From contig JBAGRR010000001.1 of the NCBI GenBank assembly GCA_036924835.1, forward strand, positions 3,053,001 to 3,117,000: a DNA stretch of 64,000 nucleotides. Reading direction: 5' to 3'. Below the pieces are notes generated by a model that made no database searches, had not been told where the DNA came from, and saw nothing but the letters and a program-made list of their open reading frames with translations. This document shows positions 41,091-50,563 of this stretch, one piece after another. Within the stretch, counting starts at the first letter, position 1. Each line of letters starts with the position of its first letter. The stretch is from Nitrobacteraceae bacterium AZCC 1564. Its GTDB lineage: Bacteria; Pseudomonadota; Alphaproteobacteria; Rhizobiales; Xanthobacteraceae. A program made the position numbers and the translations under genes.

Positions 41091-41864
41091 TCAGTCTCCC
41101 TCGTGGTGGTCGGTTTTGCCTGCGCGCTTCAGACTCTCGGCGGCAAGGCGATGTTCCTTGGTGTTAGTCGGCTTTGCTTTTGGTTTCGGCTTTTTGCTTT
41201 TGGCCGGATCGTTTTTGGATCTGGCTTTTTTGGCATGCGGTGGCGGTGGAGGTTCAAGGCCAAGATCCTCGCGCAGGTCGCGCGCGGCCGCCTTGCCCCG
41301 GCGCATGGATTCCGCGATCAGTTCGTCGGTCAGAACCAGCCTCGCGTCCGAAATATCCTCCATGGTCAGGAGGACATTGGGTTCCTGACCGGTGCGAACA
41401 TCGTCGCGAACGAGTTTGACTGCTCCGCCCTCGACGCCGTCGAGCTTGCCACGAAAACGCTTGCGGCCGTCATGGGGAACCGCCATCTCGATCTTCACGA
41501 GATGTCCGGCATAGCGTTCGAAATCGGATCGGCGCACGAGCGGACGGTCGATACCGGGTGAAGAAATTTCCAGACGATAGGCACGTTGAATCGGATCGGC
41601 GACATCCATCACCGGCGAAAGCGCACGTGAGATGGCCTCGCAATCCTCAATCTGCATGGTACCGTCGGGCCGCTCCGCCATGATCTGGACGGTGCAGCCG
41701 GCTTCACCGGACACCCGGATTCGCACCAGCCGATATCCCATGCCCTCGAGGACAGGCGTCGCCACGGCCGACACGCGCGCGGCCACGCCCGGCTCAACCA
41801 CAAGACGTGGTTCGGCCAGGAGCTCATTCAGCTGATCGGTGTCGACGTGTGATGGATCGATCAT
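41091..41864 (-). CDS. rimP: Ribosome maturation factor RimP
   Basis: About 257 residues from ATG 41864 ([20 protein letters not shown]). The frame is open to a GTG at 41957, but that GTG is inside a terminator hairpin, so a downstream start is chosen; ATGs at 41906/41903 are alternatives. Core motifs: [33 protein letters not shown] and [25 protein letters not shown]. The C-terminal tail is Lys/Pro-rich. RimP helps 30S assembly. First gene of the rimP-nusA-ylxR-infB operon. Confidence 0.93.
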   Translation of the reverse strand: MIDPSHVDTDQLNELLAEPRLVVEPGVAARVSAVATPVLEGMGYRLVRIRVSGEAGCTVQIMAERPDGTMQIEDCEAISRALSPVMDVADPIQRAYRLEISSPGIDRPLVRRSDFERYAGHLVKIEMAVPHDGRKRFRGKLDGVEGGAVKLVRDDVRTGQEPNVLLTMEDISDARLVLTDELIAESMRRGKAAARDLREDLGLEPPPPPHAKKARSKNDPAKSKKPKPKAKPTNTKEHRLAAESLKRAGKTDHHEGD

Positions 41865-41928
41865 ATCCGGTGCGAAGCGTTCCACGGGTGGTCCGAAGAC
41901 CATCATTTGCGATGGGTCGTTCGGGTAA

Positions 41929-41960
41929 TAAAAAAGAGCGGGTCCCCGGGGGCCCACTCT
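41929..41960 (-). terminator. Terminator-like attenuator in the leader of the rimP-nusA-infB operon
   Basis: On the minus strand GAGTGGGCCCC pairs with GGGGACCCGCTC (near-perfect) and runs straight into TTTTTTATT. It lies 65 nt or more upstream of the rimP start with the operon downstream, so it cannot be a terminator of trmB, which is on the far side of a plus-strand gene. It fits an attenuator that stops most transcription unless overridden. Confidence 0.75.
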
Positions 41961-42168
41961 CCTACGTGCTCGTATGAGAATTTATGTTGCTCGGAATATA
42001 GAGCTTTTTTGCCCATGCGGCAAGCCGCCGATTCGGGTCCAAAACGCAAAAAACCGTACAATTGCAGCTAACTGTTCCTTCACTTCGGTTCCCTAGATTG
42101 CCACCGGCGCCGGGCTTCGCTTGGTATCGTGCCATTCGGGGCCGCGCGTCTACGCGACCGAGTTTCCT

Positions 42169-43251
42169 ATGGCAGCAGCGTCCCTTATTCCGGAACTTGA
42201 CGACATCGTTAAAAACGGAACTGCAAAAAGGCGGGCCGAAGCAATTGAGCGAATTTCGAAGCTGTTCCTCGAAGGGGCGGCGCGCTTCGAGACCCAACAC
42301 GTCGAATTATTCGACGACATTCTCGTAGGCCTGGTCCCGACCACTGAAATCGACACCCGTGCGGAGCTTGCCGCGCGTCTGTCGCAGGTCGACAACGCCC
42401 CCCCGACGCTCGTGAAGCAGCTCGCGCGTGAAGACGAGATCAAGATCGCAGGGCCAATTCTGACCCATTCGCCACTGCTCGATGAGCCTACCCTCGTCGA
42501 TATTGCGCGAAAAAAGGGGCAATCCCATCTGGCGGCGATTTCGGAGCGCCCGACGCTGACCACCTCTGTGACGGACGTCATTCTTCGCCGCGGCGATCGC
42601 GACGTGGTCCGCACCGTAGCAGCGAATGACGGGGCCCGGTTCTCCGAAGGGGGATATGCGGGCCTGGTCAAACGCGCGACGGATGACGGCGTCTTGGCTG
42701 TCACGGTCGGGCAGCGGGAGGACATCTCGCCAGCGTCGCTGAAAGAGCTGTTGTCGAAGTCGGAGGAGGGCGTTCGGCGCAACTTGCTCGACGCCGCGCA
42801 GCCCGAACGAAAGGCTGCGATCAACGAAGCGATGGCTGAAATTGGCAGTTCGCAGAAGCCGGCGCAGCGCGATTTTGGGCCCGCACAGCGCGCCATTCTT
42901 GCCTTGCATCAGGCCGGAGCCCTCAATGAGAAAGCGCTGCTCGATTTTGCCCGGCAGCACAAATACGAGGAAGCGATCGCGGCATTTTCCGCACTCTCCG
43001 GCATGCGGCTGCCGATGGTTCACCAGTTGATTCAAGGCGACCGCGAGGATCCGATCCTTCTGCTCGCCAAGTCTTCGGGAATGGAATGGACCACCGTACG
43101 TGCCTTGATCATGCTGCGGCTGGGACCGGGCAAAACGATGCCCCCACCGGATATCGAAGAAGCACGCGTTAACTATGAACGGCTTTCCTTGGCCACCGCG
43201 GAGCGTGTTCTCGCGTTCTGGAGGGCGCGCGAAATCGCCAAGCCGGCTTAA
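42169..43251 (+). CDS. DUF2336 domain protein
   Basis: About 360 residues from ATG 42169 (MAAASLIPELDDIVKNG); the open frame starts 16 codons earlier without support. It is an all-helical, HEAT-like protein: repeated helical units such as LAREDEIKIAGPILTHSPLLDEPTLVDIA are typical of DUF2336, common and often multi-copy in alphaproteobacteria. No catalytic motif, signal peptide or membrane segment is seen. Function unknown; the only plus-strand gene in the 31-57 kb stretch. Its TAA overlaps the TAA of trmB on the other strand (TTAA at 43248-43251). Confidence 0.85.
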   Translation: MAAASLIPELDDIVKNGTAKRRAEAIERISKLFLEGAARFETQHVELFDDILVGLVPTTEIDTRAELAARLSQVDNAPPTLVKQLAREDEIKIAGPILTHSPLLDEPTLVDIARKKGQSHLAAISERPTLTTSVTDVILRRGDRDVVRTVAANDGARFSEGGYAGLVKRATDDGVLAVTVGQREDISPASLKELLSKSEEGVRRNLLDAAQPERKAAINEAMAEIGSSQKPAQRDFGPAQRAILALHQAGALNEKALLDFARQHKYEEAIAAFSALSGMRLPMVHQLIQGDREDPILLLAKSSGMEWTTVRALIMLRLGPGKTMPPPDIEEARVNYERLSLATAERVLAFWRAREIAKPA

Positions 43252-44012
43252 GCCGCTTTACCTTGCACCCTGAACGTCAGGTAAGCGGCGCGTCGTCCTT
43301 CGCGTTCCGCCTTCCGGCCGTAGCGGGTCATCGTGTAACCCGCCCACGGCATTCGCCAGTCGTCCGCACGTTCGGCCGTCCAGGTGAAGTCTTTCGAACG
43401 CGCCATGTGGACCAGGGTCCATGCGCAATAGTCGTCGATGTCGCTGACAAAGCGGAATTCGCCGTTCGTGGTCAGCACGCGCGACATGGCAGCGATGGTC
43501 GCATCCTGAACGAAGCGACGTTTCCAGTGCCGTCGCTTCGGCCACGGGTCCGGATGGATTAGATCAATGCGTGTGAAGCTTCCCTGCGGTGCCCAGGCTA
43601 AAAGTTCCGCCGCATCACCGGCAAACAGGCGAAGATTCGAAATGTTGTGCTCTTCGACCTGTGTGAGAATCTTCGCCATGCCATTGACGTAAGGTTCGCA
43701 GCCGATGAAGCCGACGTCAGGGTGAGCGAGCGCTTCTGCGATCAAGTGTTCGCCGCCGCCAAATCCGATCTCAAGACGTTTCGCGATGACAGGCCGGTCG
43801 AACAGCGAACCGAGATCCGGCAGGCTCGGCTGACTGATATCAAGCACGAGGCGTGGCAACAGATTCGCGATCAAGTCCGCCTGGTGGTTGCGAAGCTTGT
43901 GTCCTTTACGTCGGCCAAAGAAAGACCCCTGGCCGTGCTCGAAATCGCGATCGTGAGACAGCACGGGCTTGTTCATGGCCGGTCCGTCATCTGTCAAGCA
44001 AGCATCGGTCAT
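43248..44012 (-). CDS. trmB: tRNA (guanine-N7-)-methyltransferase TrmB
   Basis: About 254 residues from ATG 44012 (MTDACLTDDG); ATG 43976 (MNKPVLSHD) is an alternative, and the frame upstream to 44192 only shadows the XRE gene. SAM motif LEIGFGGGEHLI, then FIGCEPYVNGM, and the signature IHPDPWPKRRHWKRRFVQ. It makes m7G46 in tRNA. It is 20 nt downstream of the XRE regulator. In related genomes metK usually separates these two genes; it is absent here. Confidence 0.93.
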   Translation of the reverse strand: MTDACLTDDGPAMNKPVLSHDRDFEHGQGSFFGRRKGHKLRNHQADLIANLLPRLVLDISQPSLPDLGSLFDRPVIAKRLEIGFGGGEHLIAEALAHPDVGFIGCEPYVNGMAKILTQVEEHNISNLRLFAGDAAELLAWAPQGSFTRIDLIHPDPWPKRRHWKRRFVQDATIAAMSRVLTTNGEFRFVSDIDDYCAWTLVHMARSKDFTWTAERADDWRMPWAGYTMTRYGRKAEREGRRAAYLTFRVQGKAA

Positions 44013-44031
44013 CGAGGAATGGCAGCGATGA

Positions 44032-44448
44032 TCAGGGATGATCCGCTTGTTCGCGCGAAGCCATTTGCTCGACGAGATCGACGATGCTGCGACGAAGCTT
44101 GGCATCCGTAATACGCGTAAACGCGCGGGTGAGCGCCAACCCTTCCGACGTCGCAAGGAAATCGGAAACATAGGCGGGCGATGACGCTTCACTCATTCCC
44201 GTCGGCGCGTTGGGGCCCGCCGGGCCGCCTTCGAACAAAAAGGACACCGGCACCTGCAGAATGTCGGAGATCTGCTGCAGGCGACTCGCACCGATGCGGT
44301 TCGTGCCCTTCTCGTATTTCTGCACCTGCTGGAAGGTCAAACCCAGCGCTTCGCCGAGCTTTTCCTGACTCATGCCAAGCATGATTCGCCGCATGCGAAC
44401 GCGGCTACCTACATATTTATCGACAGGATTGGGCGCCTTGGTTGTCAT
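44032..44448 (-). CDS. XRE-family helix-turn-helix regulator
   Basis: A 138-residue protein with a Cro/CI-type HTH at residues about 10-68 (KYVGSRVRMRRIMLGMSQEK, LGLTFQQVQKYEKGTNRIGASRL). The C-terminal half (ATSEGLALTRAFTRITDAKLRRSIVDLVEQMA) is probably helical and for dimerisation. This regulator is conserved next to lnt/metK/trmB across Rhizobiales; regulated genes are not known to me. A 249-bp gap upstream (44449-44697) to lnt holds its promoter; I see no gene in that gap. Confidence 0.9.
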   Translation of the reverse strand: MTTKAPNPVDKYVGSRVRMRRIMLGMSQEKLGEALGLTFQQVQKYEKGTNRIGASRLQQISDILQVPVSFLFEGGPAGPNAPTGMSEASSPAYVSDFLATSEGLALTRAFTRITDAKLRRSIVDLVEQMASREQADHP

Positions 44449-44697
44449 CTAGAAGCTCCGCGCCATCGCTGCATACACACAATACCAGTGTTACCATTGT
44501 TGGAATGATAGAACCGGATTACGCCTTTCGCTGCGAGGCCGTCAAATAGTTGTGACGGAATGGTGAAAATTTCAGCTATTAGGCGCCCGACTTACGTAGG
44601 TTCCGCACTATCATACCTGAAACCCTTTTATCCGGAAGGGAACACGGCGGATGATAATGCAGAAACGCAAGCCAACTTAGAAGAAGTTTAAGGCGCC

Positions 44698-46299
44698 TCA
44701 CGGACTTTGCTTCGCACGCCGGCGGATAATCACGATCGCCGACAGCGCGATCACGATTGCGGCAGGAATATCCTGCACTTGTGAGTACAATGTAGGCGAT
44801 ATCGCGGCGGGAAGTCCGGAATCCAAAACGCCTTCAGTTCCAAGATCGAGATGGGCAATGATCCGGCCGACCGGGTCGACCACTGCGGAAATACCGGTGT
44901 TCGCTGAGCGGACGACAGGAAGACCTTCCTCGATCGCGCGCAGGCGGGCCTGTTGCAGGTGTTGGTACGGACCAGTTGAAATTCCGAACCAGCCGTCGTT
45001 GGTCAGGTTGACGATCCAGCCTGGCCGATCGTCTCGCGGAACCACGTCGCCAGGAAAGATTGCCTCATAGCAGATCAGAGGCAGCATGCGGGGCGCATTC
45101 GGCAGCGCCATTGTCCTCCGGCGGTCACCGGGAATAAATCCGCCGCGCATTTTTGTCAGTTGCACGAAGCCGAGTTTTTCCATCACGCCTTGGAACGGGA
45201 GATACTCGCCAAACGGCACCAGATGAAGCTTGTCGTAGACCGACAAGATGGTGCCATCGTGATCGATGACGTAAATCGAATTGTAGGCGCGCGTGATCCT
45301 GGAATCGGGGGGTAGATCGGGTGGGCGAATTCCGCCGGTGATCAACACCGTACCCTGGGGCAGGAAGTTTGCGATCTGCGCCATCGCGTCGGCTTCCCGT
45401 GACAGAAAAAACGGAAATGCCGATTCCGGCCAGATCAATATCGTTGCGTCTTTCACTCCCGTCGTTTGCGGTCCGGTCGAACGGTCCGACAATGACAGAT
45501 ATTTATCCATCACCATCTGCTTGGCGGAATAATTGAATTTCACGTCCTGTTGCAGGTTCGGCTGCATAAGACGCAGCCGGACGTCCTTTACGAGTTGCGT
45601 GGGTTCGCTGGAAAGTCTCGCCGTCCCATAAACGCCCATGCCGGCCAGGATGATGAGCGACACGCTCAGCGGGAGCCATGGCCGGGACGTATTGCTGCGG
45701 TCGTCGAACAGGGCCGCAGGACTTGCGAAAATTGCGACGGTGATGAACGTCAATCCCCAGAGCCCGGTCAGAGCGGCGGTCTGCGCGAGCGCAAGCGGTT
45801 CAGTTAGCGCATAGCCAAGAGTGTTCCAGGGAAAGCCTGTCAGGATGTGTCCACGCAGCCATTCGCTGACGGTGAGGGCGCATGCGAGCGCAAGAACGCG
45901 CGATCCGTCCTTGGTCCAGATCAGCCGGGCAAGCGCAAAGCCGAAAGCCATGAACAGCGCCAGCAGTGCGGGCAAACCCATCACCGCGATCGGCAGCAGC
46001 CAGGCGAACGTCTGCGCGTCGACAAGGAATGCGTAGCCGACCCAGTAGAGGCCCGCGATGAAATATCCAAATCCGAACCACCAACCGACAGCCGCAGCGG
46101 CAGGAATTCCACCGAGGCGTCCCGCGCCAGCGCCATCGATCAGCCAGACTGTGACTGGAATCGTGAGGAATAGAATAGGCCATGCATTAAATGGCGCGAC
46201 GGCCAGCGCAGACAGTGCGCCAGAGATGAACGCAATGGCTGCGCGGCGCCAGCCCCACGACAGGATGATACCTGCGATTAACGCGCGCAGAGATATCAT
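44698..46299 (-). CDS. lnt: Apolipoprotein N-acyltransferase Lnt
   Basis: A 533-residue inner-membrane enzyme. The N-terminal half has about six membrane segments (for example AAIAFISGALSALAVAPFNAWP). The carbon-nitrogen hydrolase domain has the Glu-Lys-Cys triad: WPESAFPFF, KLHLVPFGEYLP and PLICYEAIFPG. A last membrane helix ends the protein. It adds the third acyl chain to lipoproteins in the periplasmic leaflet. The ATG overlaps the corC stop by 4 nt. Confidence 0.97.
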   Translation of the reverse strand: MISLRALIAGIILSWGWRRAAIAFISGALSALAVAPFNAWPILFLTIPVTVWLIDGAGAGRLGGIPAAAAVGWWFGFGYFIAGLYWVGYAFLVDAQTFAWLLPIAVMGLPALLALFMAFGFALARLIWTKDGSRVLALACALTVSEWLRGHILTGFPWNTLGYALTEPLALAQTAALTGLWGLTFITVAIFASPAALFDDRSNTSRPWLPLSVSLIILAGMGVYGTARLSSEPTQLVKDVRLRLMQPNLQQDVKFNYSAKQMVMDKYLSLSDRSTGPQTTGVKDATILIWPESAFPFFLSREADAMAQIANFLPQGTVLITGGIRPPDLPPDSRITRAYNSIYVIDHDGTILSVYDKLHLVPFGEYLPFQGVMEKLGFVQLTKMRGGFIPGDRRRTMALPNAPRMLPLICYEAIFPGDVVPRDDRPGWIVNLTNDGWFGISTGPYQHLQQARLRAIEEGLPVVRSANTGISAVVDPVGRIIAHLDLGTEGVLDSGLPAAISPTLYSQVQDIPAAIVIALSAIVIIRRRAKQSP

Positions 46300-47408
46300 G
46301 GGGTTCCCGCGGTGTCGCCGGAGGGCGAAGAGCTTGTGTCGGATGGTGGGTTCGCGGCATCCGTTGCAGCTTCCCGCCGCCTTTCTCGAAGGCGCGGATT
46401 CGAGCGATCCTTTCGCGTGCCGATGCGCACGCGCTTGATGCGCCGTGGATCGGCATCGAGCACTTCGATTTCGAATTCACCAGGGCCGGAGATGATCTCG
46501 CCCCGCACCGGCAAGCGGCCAACCTGCGTCACGAGATAGCCGCCCAGCGTATCGACATCCTCACCGGCTTCGCCGGTATCGAATTGCTCGCCAACGACTG
46601 ATTTGACGTCATCAAGACCCGCGCGTGCATCCGCGATGAAGGAGCCATCACCTTGCCGCACCACCGACGGCGGTTCATCGCCGTCGTGTTCGTCGTCGAT
46701 TTCGCCGACAACCTGCTCGACAATATCTTCGATCGATACCAGTCCGTCAGTGCCGCCGTATTCATCTACGACCAATGCCAAATGGATGCGCGTGGCCTGC
46801 ATCTGCGCCAGAAGATCGATGGCCGGCATCGATGGAGGAACATAGAGCAGCTTGCGCATGATGTTCGCGTCCATCAAGGGCATGCGCAGATCGACAGCGC
46901 GCAGATCGAGCCCTGCGGGAAATGGCTTCTTGCGTTTGGCGTTGACCTCGTCCGCGACCTTGGCCTTTGCGGTAATGAAGGTGAGCAGATCGCGGATATG
47001 GACAATGCCTTCCGGCTCGTCGAGCGTGTCGTCGTAAACTACAAGCCGGGAATGGCCCGCGCTCTCAAATGTGGTCATCAATTCGCCGAGCGAAATGTCG
47101 CGCTTGACGCCAACGATGTCGGCGCGCGGCACCATGACGTCGGCGATACGGCGCTCGTGCAGCGCGAGGATGTTGCGCAGCATCGTGCGCTCGATCGTCG
47201 AAAATCCCGTCTCATCGGGTGCTGTCGCATCAAGGACAACCTGGAGATCCGCGCGGGCCGATCCGGCTTTCCAGCCAAACAACGTGCGCAGCGCGCGCAT
47301 CAGCCACATCTCGGAGGACGGGCGTAAGATTTCACCGTGTTGCACGGGCACCGGCAAATTGCTGCTGGGCCGCGGTGTTTCGGTTTTACTACTGTCCGGG
47401 TCGGGCAC
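46296..47408 (-). CDS. CorC/YbeX-type CBS-domain protein (hemolysin-related)
   Basis: A 370-residue cytoplasmic protein starting with GTG at 47408. Two CBS motifs are seen: [17 protein letters not shown] with [24 protein letters not shown], and [24 protein letters not shown] with [27 protein letters not shown]. The C-terminal transporter-associated domain follows ([19 protein letters not shown]). The tail is Ser/Thr/Pro-rich. YbeX/CorC proteins are linked to magnesium/cobalt efflux and to ribosome metabolism through the ybeZYX-lnt operon, which is exactly the context here. Confidence 0.93.
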   Translation of the reverse strand: MPDPDSSKTETPRPSSNLPVPVQHGEILRPSSEMWLMRALRTLFGWKAGSARADLQVVLDATAPDETGFSTIERTMLRNILALHERRIADVMVPRADIVGVKRDISLGELMTTFESAGHSRLVVYDDTLDEPEGIVHIRDLLTFITAKAKVADEVNAKRKKPFPAGLDLRAVDLRMPLMDANIMRKLLYVPPSMPAIDLLAQMQATRIHLALVVDEYGGTDGLVSIEDIVEQVVGEIDDEHDGDEPPSVVRQGDGSFIADARAGLDDVKSVVGEQFDTGEAGEDVDTLGGYLVTQVGRLPVRGEIISGPGEFEIEVLDADPRRIKRVRIGTRKDRSNPRLRERRREAATDAANPPSDTSSSPSGDTAGTP

Positions 47409-47918
47409 CTATTTCACCTGATCGTCGTGCGCATACGGATCGGGAATGCCGAGTTGCGCGAGGATATTCCTCTCGAGGTCTTCCATGACCTCCGCATCGT
47501 CGTCGTTTTCGTGATCGTAGCCGACGAGATGCAGGAAGCCATGTATGGCCAGATGGCTGAGATGATGGTCGAATGGCTTGTGTTCGGCATCGGCCTCAGC
47601 GCGTGTTGTCTCATATGCGATGGCGATGTCGCCGAGCATCCGTGGCGCGTCGTCATCAAGAGCTGGACCGGATGGTTGCAAGGCCGGAAACGACAGCACG
47701 TTGGTCGGCTTGTCGATGTTGCGCCAGTTCTTGTTCAGAGTGCGGATGCCAGCATCGTCTGTCAGCATGATCGCAAGTTCGGCGTCTGCGGTATCCGCGT
47801 CGACCATGGCGGAAGCCGTCTCGATGGCGCGATGAATGGTCGTTTCCGCATCCGCTTCATGCTGCCAGCAATCGGCAGTGACAAGAACTTCGGTCGCGGG
47901 ATAGCCGTCGGAGATCAT
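47409..47918 (-). CDS. ybeY: Endoribonuclease YbeY
   Basis: About 169 residues from ATG 47918 (MISDGYPATEVL). The zinc-binding motif HGFLHLVGYDHENDDDAEVM gives the H-x3-H-x5-H ligands. It processes 16S rRNA 3' ends and takes part in rRNA quality control. Its TAG directly abuts the GTG of the corC-like gene with no gap, and phoH lies 58 nt upstream: the ybeZ-ybeY-ybeX-lnt operon order. Confidence 0.96.
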   Translation of the reverse strand: MISDGYPATEVLVTADCWQHEADAETTIHRAIETASAMVDADTADAELAIMLTDDAGIRTLNKNWRNIDKPTNVLSFPALQPSGPALDDDAPRMLGDIAIAYETTRAEADAEHKPFDHHLSHLAIHGFLHLVGYDHENDDDAEVMEDLERNILAQLGIPDPYAHDDQVK

Positions 47919-47976
47919 GGATGATGGTTTTCTATATTCCACACGGGTTATCTCATAAGGGTCCGTGCATCATGCA

Positions 47977-49059
47977 TCAAGGCTTGCCAGGGACCGCCGG
48001 TCTCGGCGCGCTCTCGTAGGCGGCGACGATCCGCGCCACCAGTTCATGGCGGATGACGTCCTGGGCGGTGAATTGCACCTGTGCAATGCCTTCGACACCG
48101 GCAAGGAGTGCTGTGGCTTCCGCGAGACCCGAGAGCTGACCATTCGGAAGGTCCACCTGGCTGGGGTCTCCCGTGATGATCATGCGGCTGTTCTCACCGA
48201 GACGCGTCAGAAACATCTTCATCTGCATCGATGTGGTGTTTTGCGCTTCGTCCAGAATTATTGCTGCGTTCGTTAGCGTGCGGCCACGCATAAACGCCAA
48301 CGGCGCGATCTCGATCTCGCCGCTTTGCAGTCCGCGTTCGACAATGCGTGCGTCCATCAGATCATAGAGCGCGTCGTAGATCGGTCGAAGGTAAGGATCG
48401 ACTTTTTCACGCATGTCGCCGGGCAGGAAGCCGAGCCGTTCTCCGGCTTCGACAGCTGGACGCGACAGGATGATCCGATCAACCTCCTTGCGCTCGAACA
48501 ACTGACACGCCCGCGCCACGGCAAGCCACGTCTTGCCTGTACCCGCAGGACCGATCCCGAACACCAATTCGTGACGCTTCAGCGCGCGAATGTAAGAATC
48601 TTGCGCAGCTGTGCGGGCACGCACCGGCCGCTTGCGCAAATTGAGTTCTTCGAATTGAGGCTTCGCGGCCCTTGGCTCGTCCGGCTTCGATTCGAAACCC
48701 TTGTCGAACTCAAACAGCGATCCCTGGGCGATCACGGCGCGGATCGCGCCTTCCACATCGCCCTGCGCCACGTCGTGATTGCGTGTTGCCTGCTCATAGA
48801 GCATCTCAAGGACGCGCCGCGCGCCGTCGCAGGCATCTCGCGTTCCTGCGATGGTAATGTGGTTGCCGCGGGAGTCGGCCACAACGCCGAGGCGGCGTTC
48901 GATCAGCGCGAGATTTTGTCCGTACGGGCCGACCAGTGCGGAGGCGGCTGCGTTGTCGTCGAAAGCAACGACGATTTGAGTTTCATGCGTCAGTGGGATG
49001 TCTCGGTCGAGCTTGCGGCCAGGGGCGAGGGTCGGCGAATCCGATGCGCTTTTTGGCAA
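47977..49059 (-). CDS. PhoH-family ATPase (YbeZ)
   Basis: A 360-residue protein with an N-terminal KH-like region (LVGPYGQNLALIERRLGVVADSRGNHITIAG) and a PhoH P-loop domain: Walker A GIGPAGTGKTWLAVA, RPAVEAGERLGFLPGD, Walker B ILDEAQNTT and sensor TGDPSQVDLP. YbeZ is an RNA-related ATPase that partners YbeY in rRNA processing. It starts 4 nt after the miaB stop, so miaB leads the operon. Confidence 0.95.
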   Translation of the reverse strand: MPKSASDSPTLAPGRKLDRDIPLTHETQIVVAFDDNAAASALVGPYGQNLALIERRLGVVADSRGNHITIAGTRDACDGARRVLEMLYEQATRNHDVAQGDVEGAIRAVIAQGSLFEFDKGFESKPDEPRAAKPQFEELNLRKRPVRARTAAQDSYIRALKRHELVFGIGPAGTGKTWLAVARACQLFERKEVDRIILSRPAVEAGERLGFLPGDMREKVDPYLRPIYDALYDLMDARIVERGLQSGEIEIAPLAFMRGRTLTNAAIILDEAQNTTSMQMKMFLTRLGENSRMIITGDPSQVDLPNGQLSGLAEATALLAGVEGIAQVQFTAQDVIRHELVARIVAAYESAPRPAVPGKP

Positions 49060-49063
49060 GGGG

Positions 49064-50467
49064 TCAGGCTCCGGTGGTCATGGCGGACGGGGCAGCTTGC
49101 AGCGAGAGTGTGGGAGATGATGATGCGAGCGTGCCGATCAGACTGTAGCGCTCGAGGCTTTCGATAGAGACAGGCAGGATCTTGCCGATAATGTCTGCTG
49201 AGGCCATGACATGCGCAGGTTGCAGATAGGCGGTGCGTCCGACGATTTGACCTGGATTGCGGGCCGCGCGCTCAAACAGCACGTCAACGGTCTCGCCGAT
49301 CGAAGCTGCGTTAAACGCAGCCTGCTGGCTGTCGATCAATGCCTGGAGTCGCGCCAATCGCTCGTCCATCACGCTTGTCGTGACCATCTCCTGCATGTCC
49401 GCCGCCGGCGTTCCCGGCCGGGGCGAATACTTGAAAGAATACGCGCTAGCGTAGCTGATTTGTGTGACCAGCGCGAGTGTGGCTAAAAAGTCTTCTTCAG
49501 CTTCGCCGGGGAAACCGACAATAAAATCGGACGAAAATGCAATGTCGTCGCGCACCTTACGGAACCGGTCGATGGTGCGACGGTAATCATTCGCGGTATG
49601 CTTGCGGTTCATAGCTTCGAGAATCCGGTCGGAACCCGATTGAACCGGCAAATGAACGAACGGCATCACAGCGGGGATATCGCGGTGAGCCTCGATCAAT
49701 GCATCATCAACGTCCCGAGGATGACTGGTCGAATAGCGCAGCCGGGCGATGCCAGGGATTGCAGCAAGCCGATGAAGCAATCGACCGAGAGACCAGGTCG
49801 TGCCGTCTTCACCATCGCCATGAAACGCGTTGACGTTTTGGCCGATCAGCGTGATTTCGCGGACGCCATTATCGGCGAGCCGCTGCACGTCCTCGACGAT
49901 GCGTGCAACGGGCCGCGAGACTTCCATGCCGCGGGTGTAGGGCACCACGCAGAACGTGCAGAACTTGTCGCAACCTTCCTGCACCGTGACGAAGGATGAA
50001 ATGCCGCGGGCGCGAATCGCCGCAGGCTTGGGATCGGGAAGTGCCGCGAACTTATCTTCGACCGGAAATTCGGTTTCGATGGCACGGCCTTCGGTTTTTG
50101 CCTTTGCCAGCAGCTGCGGCAGATGATGATAGCTCTGCGGGCCGACAACAACATCGACGACCGGTGCTCGATTGATGATCTCGTTGCCCTCGGCCTGCGC
50201 GACGCAGCCAGCAACTGCGATCCGCATCTCGCGGCCCTGACGTGCGGCTTCGTCCTTAGCGGCGCGCAGCCGTCCAAGCTCCGAGTAAACCTTCTCGGAA
50301 GCCTTTTCGCGGATGTGGCAGGTATTCAGGATCACGAGGTCGGCGTCGTCGACGCTCGACGTCTCCACGAATCCTTCAGGCGCCAGCGTGTCCACCATGC
50401 GTTGCGCATCGTAGACATTCATCTGACAACCGTATGACTTGATGTGCAGCTTTCGCGGCGTGTTCAT
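49064..50467 (-). CDS. miaB: tRNA-2-methylthio-N6-dimethylallyladenosine synthase MiaB
   Basis: A 467-residue radical SAM methylthiotransferase. The N-terminal UPF0004 domain has auxiliary-cluster cysteines C14 (SYGCQMN), C50 ([10 protein letters not shown]) and C88 ([10 protein letters not shown]); the radical SAM cluster is C166/C170/C173 in [21 protein letters not shown] domain closes the protein. It adds methylthio at C2 of i6A37 in tRNA. It leads miaB-phoH-ybeY-corC-lnt. Confidence 0.97.
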   Translation of the reverse strand: MNTPRKLHIKSYGCQMNVYDAQRMVDTLAPEGFVETSSVDDADLVILNTCHIREKASEKVYSELGRLRAAKDEAARQGREMRIAVAGCVAQAEGNEIINRAPVVDVVVGPQSYHHLPQLLAKAKTEGRAIETEFPVEDKFAALPDPKPAAIRARGISSFVTVQEGCDKFCTFCVVPYTRGMEVSRPVARIVEDVQRLADNGVREITLIGQNVNAFHGDGEDGTTWSLGRLLHRLAAIPGIARLRYSTSHPRDVDDALIEAHRDIPAVMPFVHLPVQSGSDRILEAMNRKHTANDYRRTIDRFRKVRDDIAFSSDFIVGFPGEAEEDFLATLALVTQISYASAYSFKYSPRPGTPAADMQEMVTTSVMDERLARLQALIDSQQAAFNAASIGETVDVLFERAARNPGQIVGRTAYLQPAHVMASADIIGKILPVSIESLERYSLIGTLASSSPTLSLQAAPSAMTTGA

Positions 50468-50563
50468 CGAAACCTTGTGATTGGCGGCCTCCGCCAGCCT
50501 GTTGCCGCCTCAAATATAGATAAAAGGGGCCAGAATCCAGCTGTCAGCCCGACTTTGGCCGTT

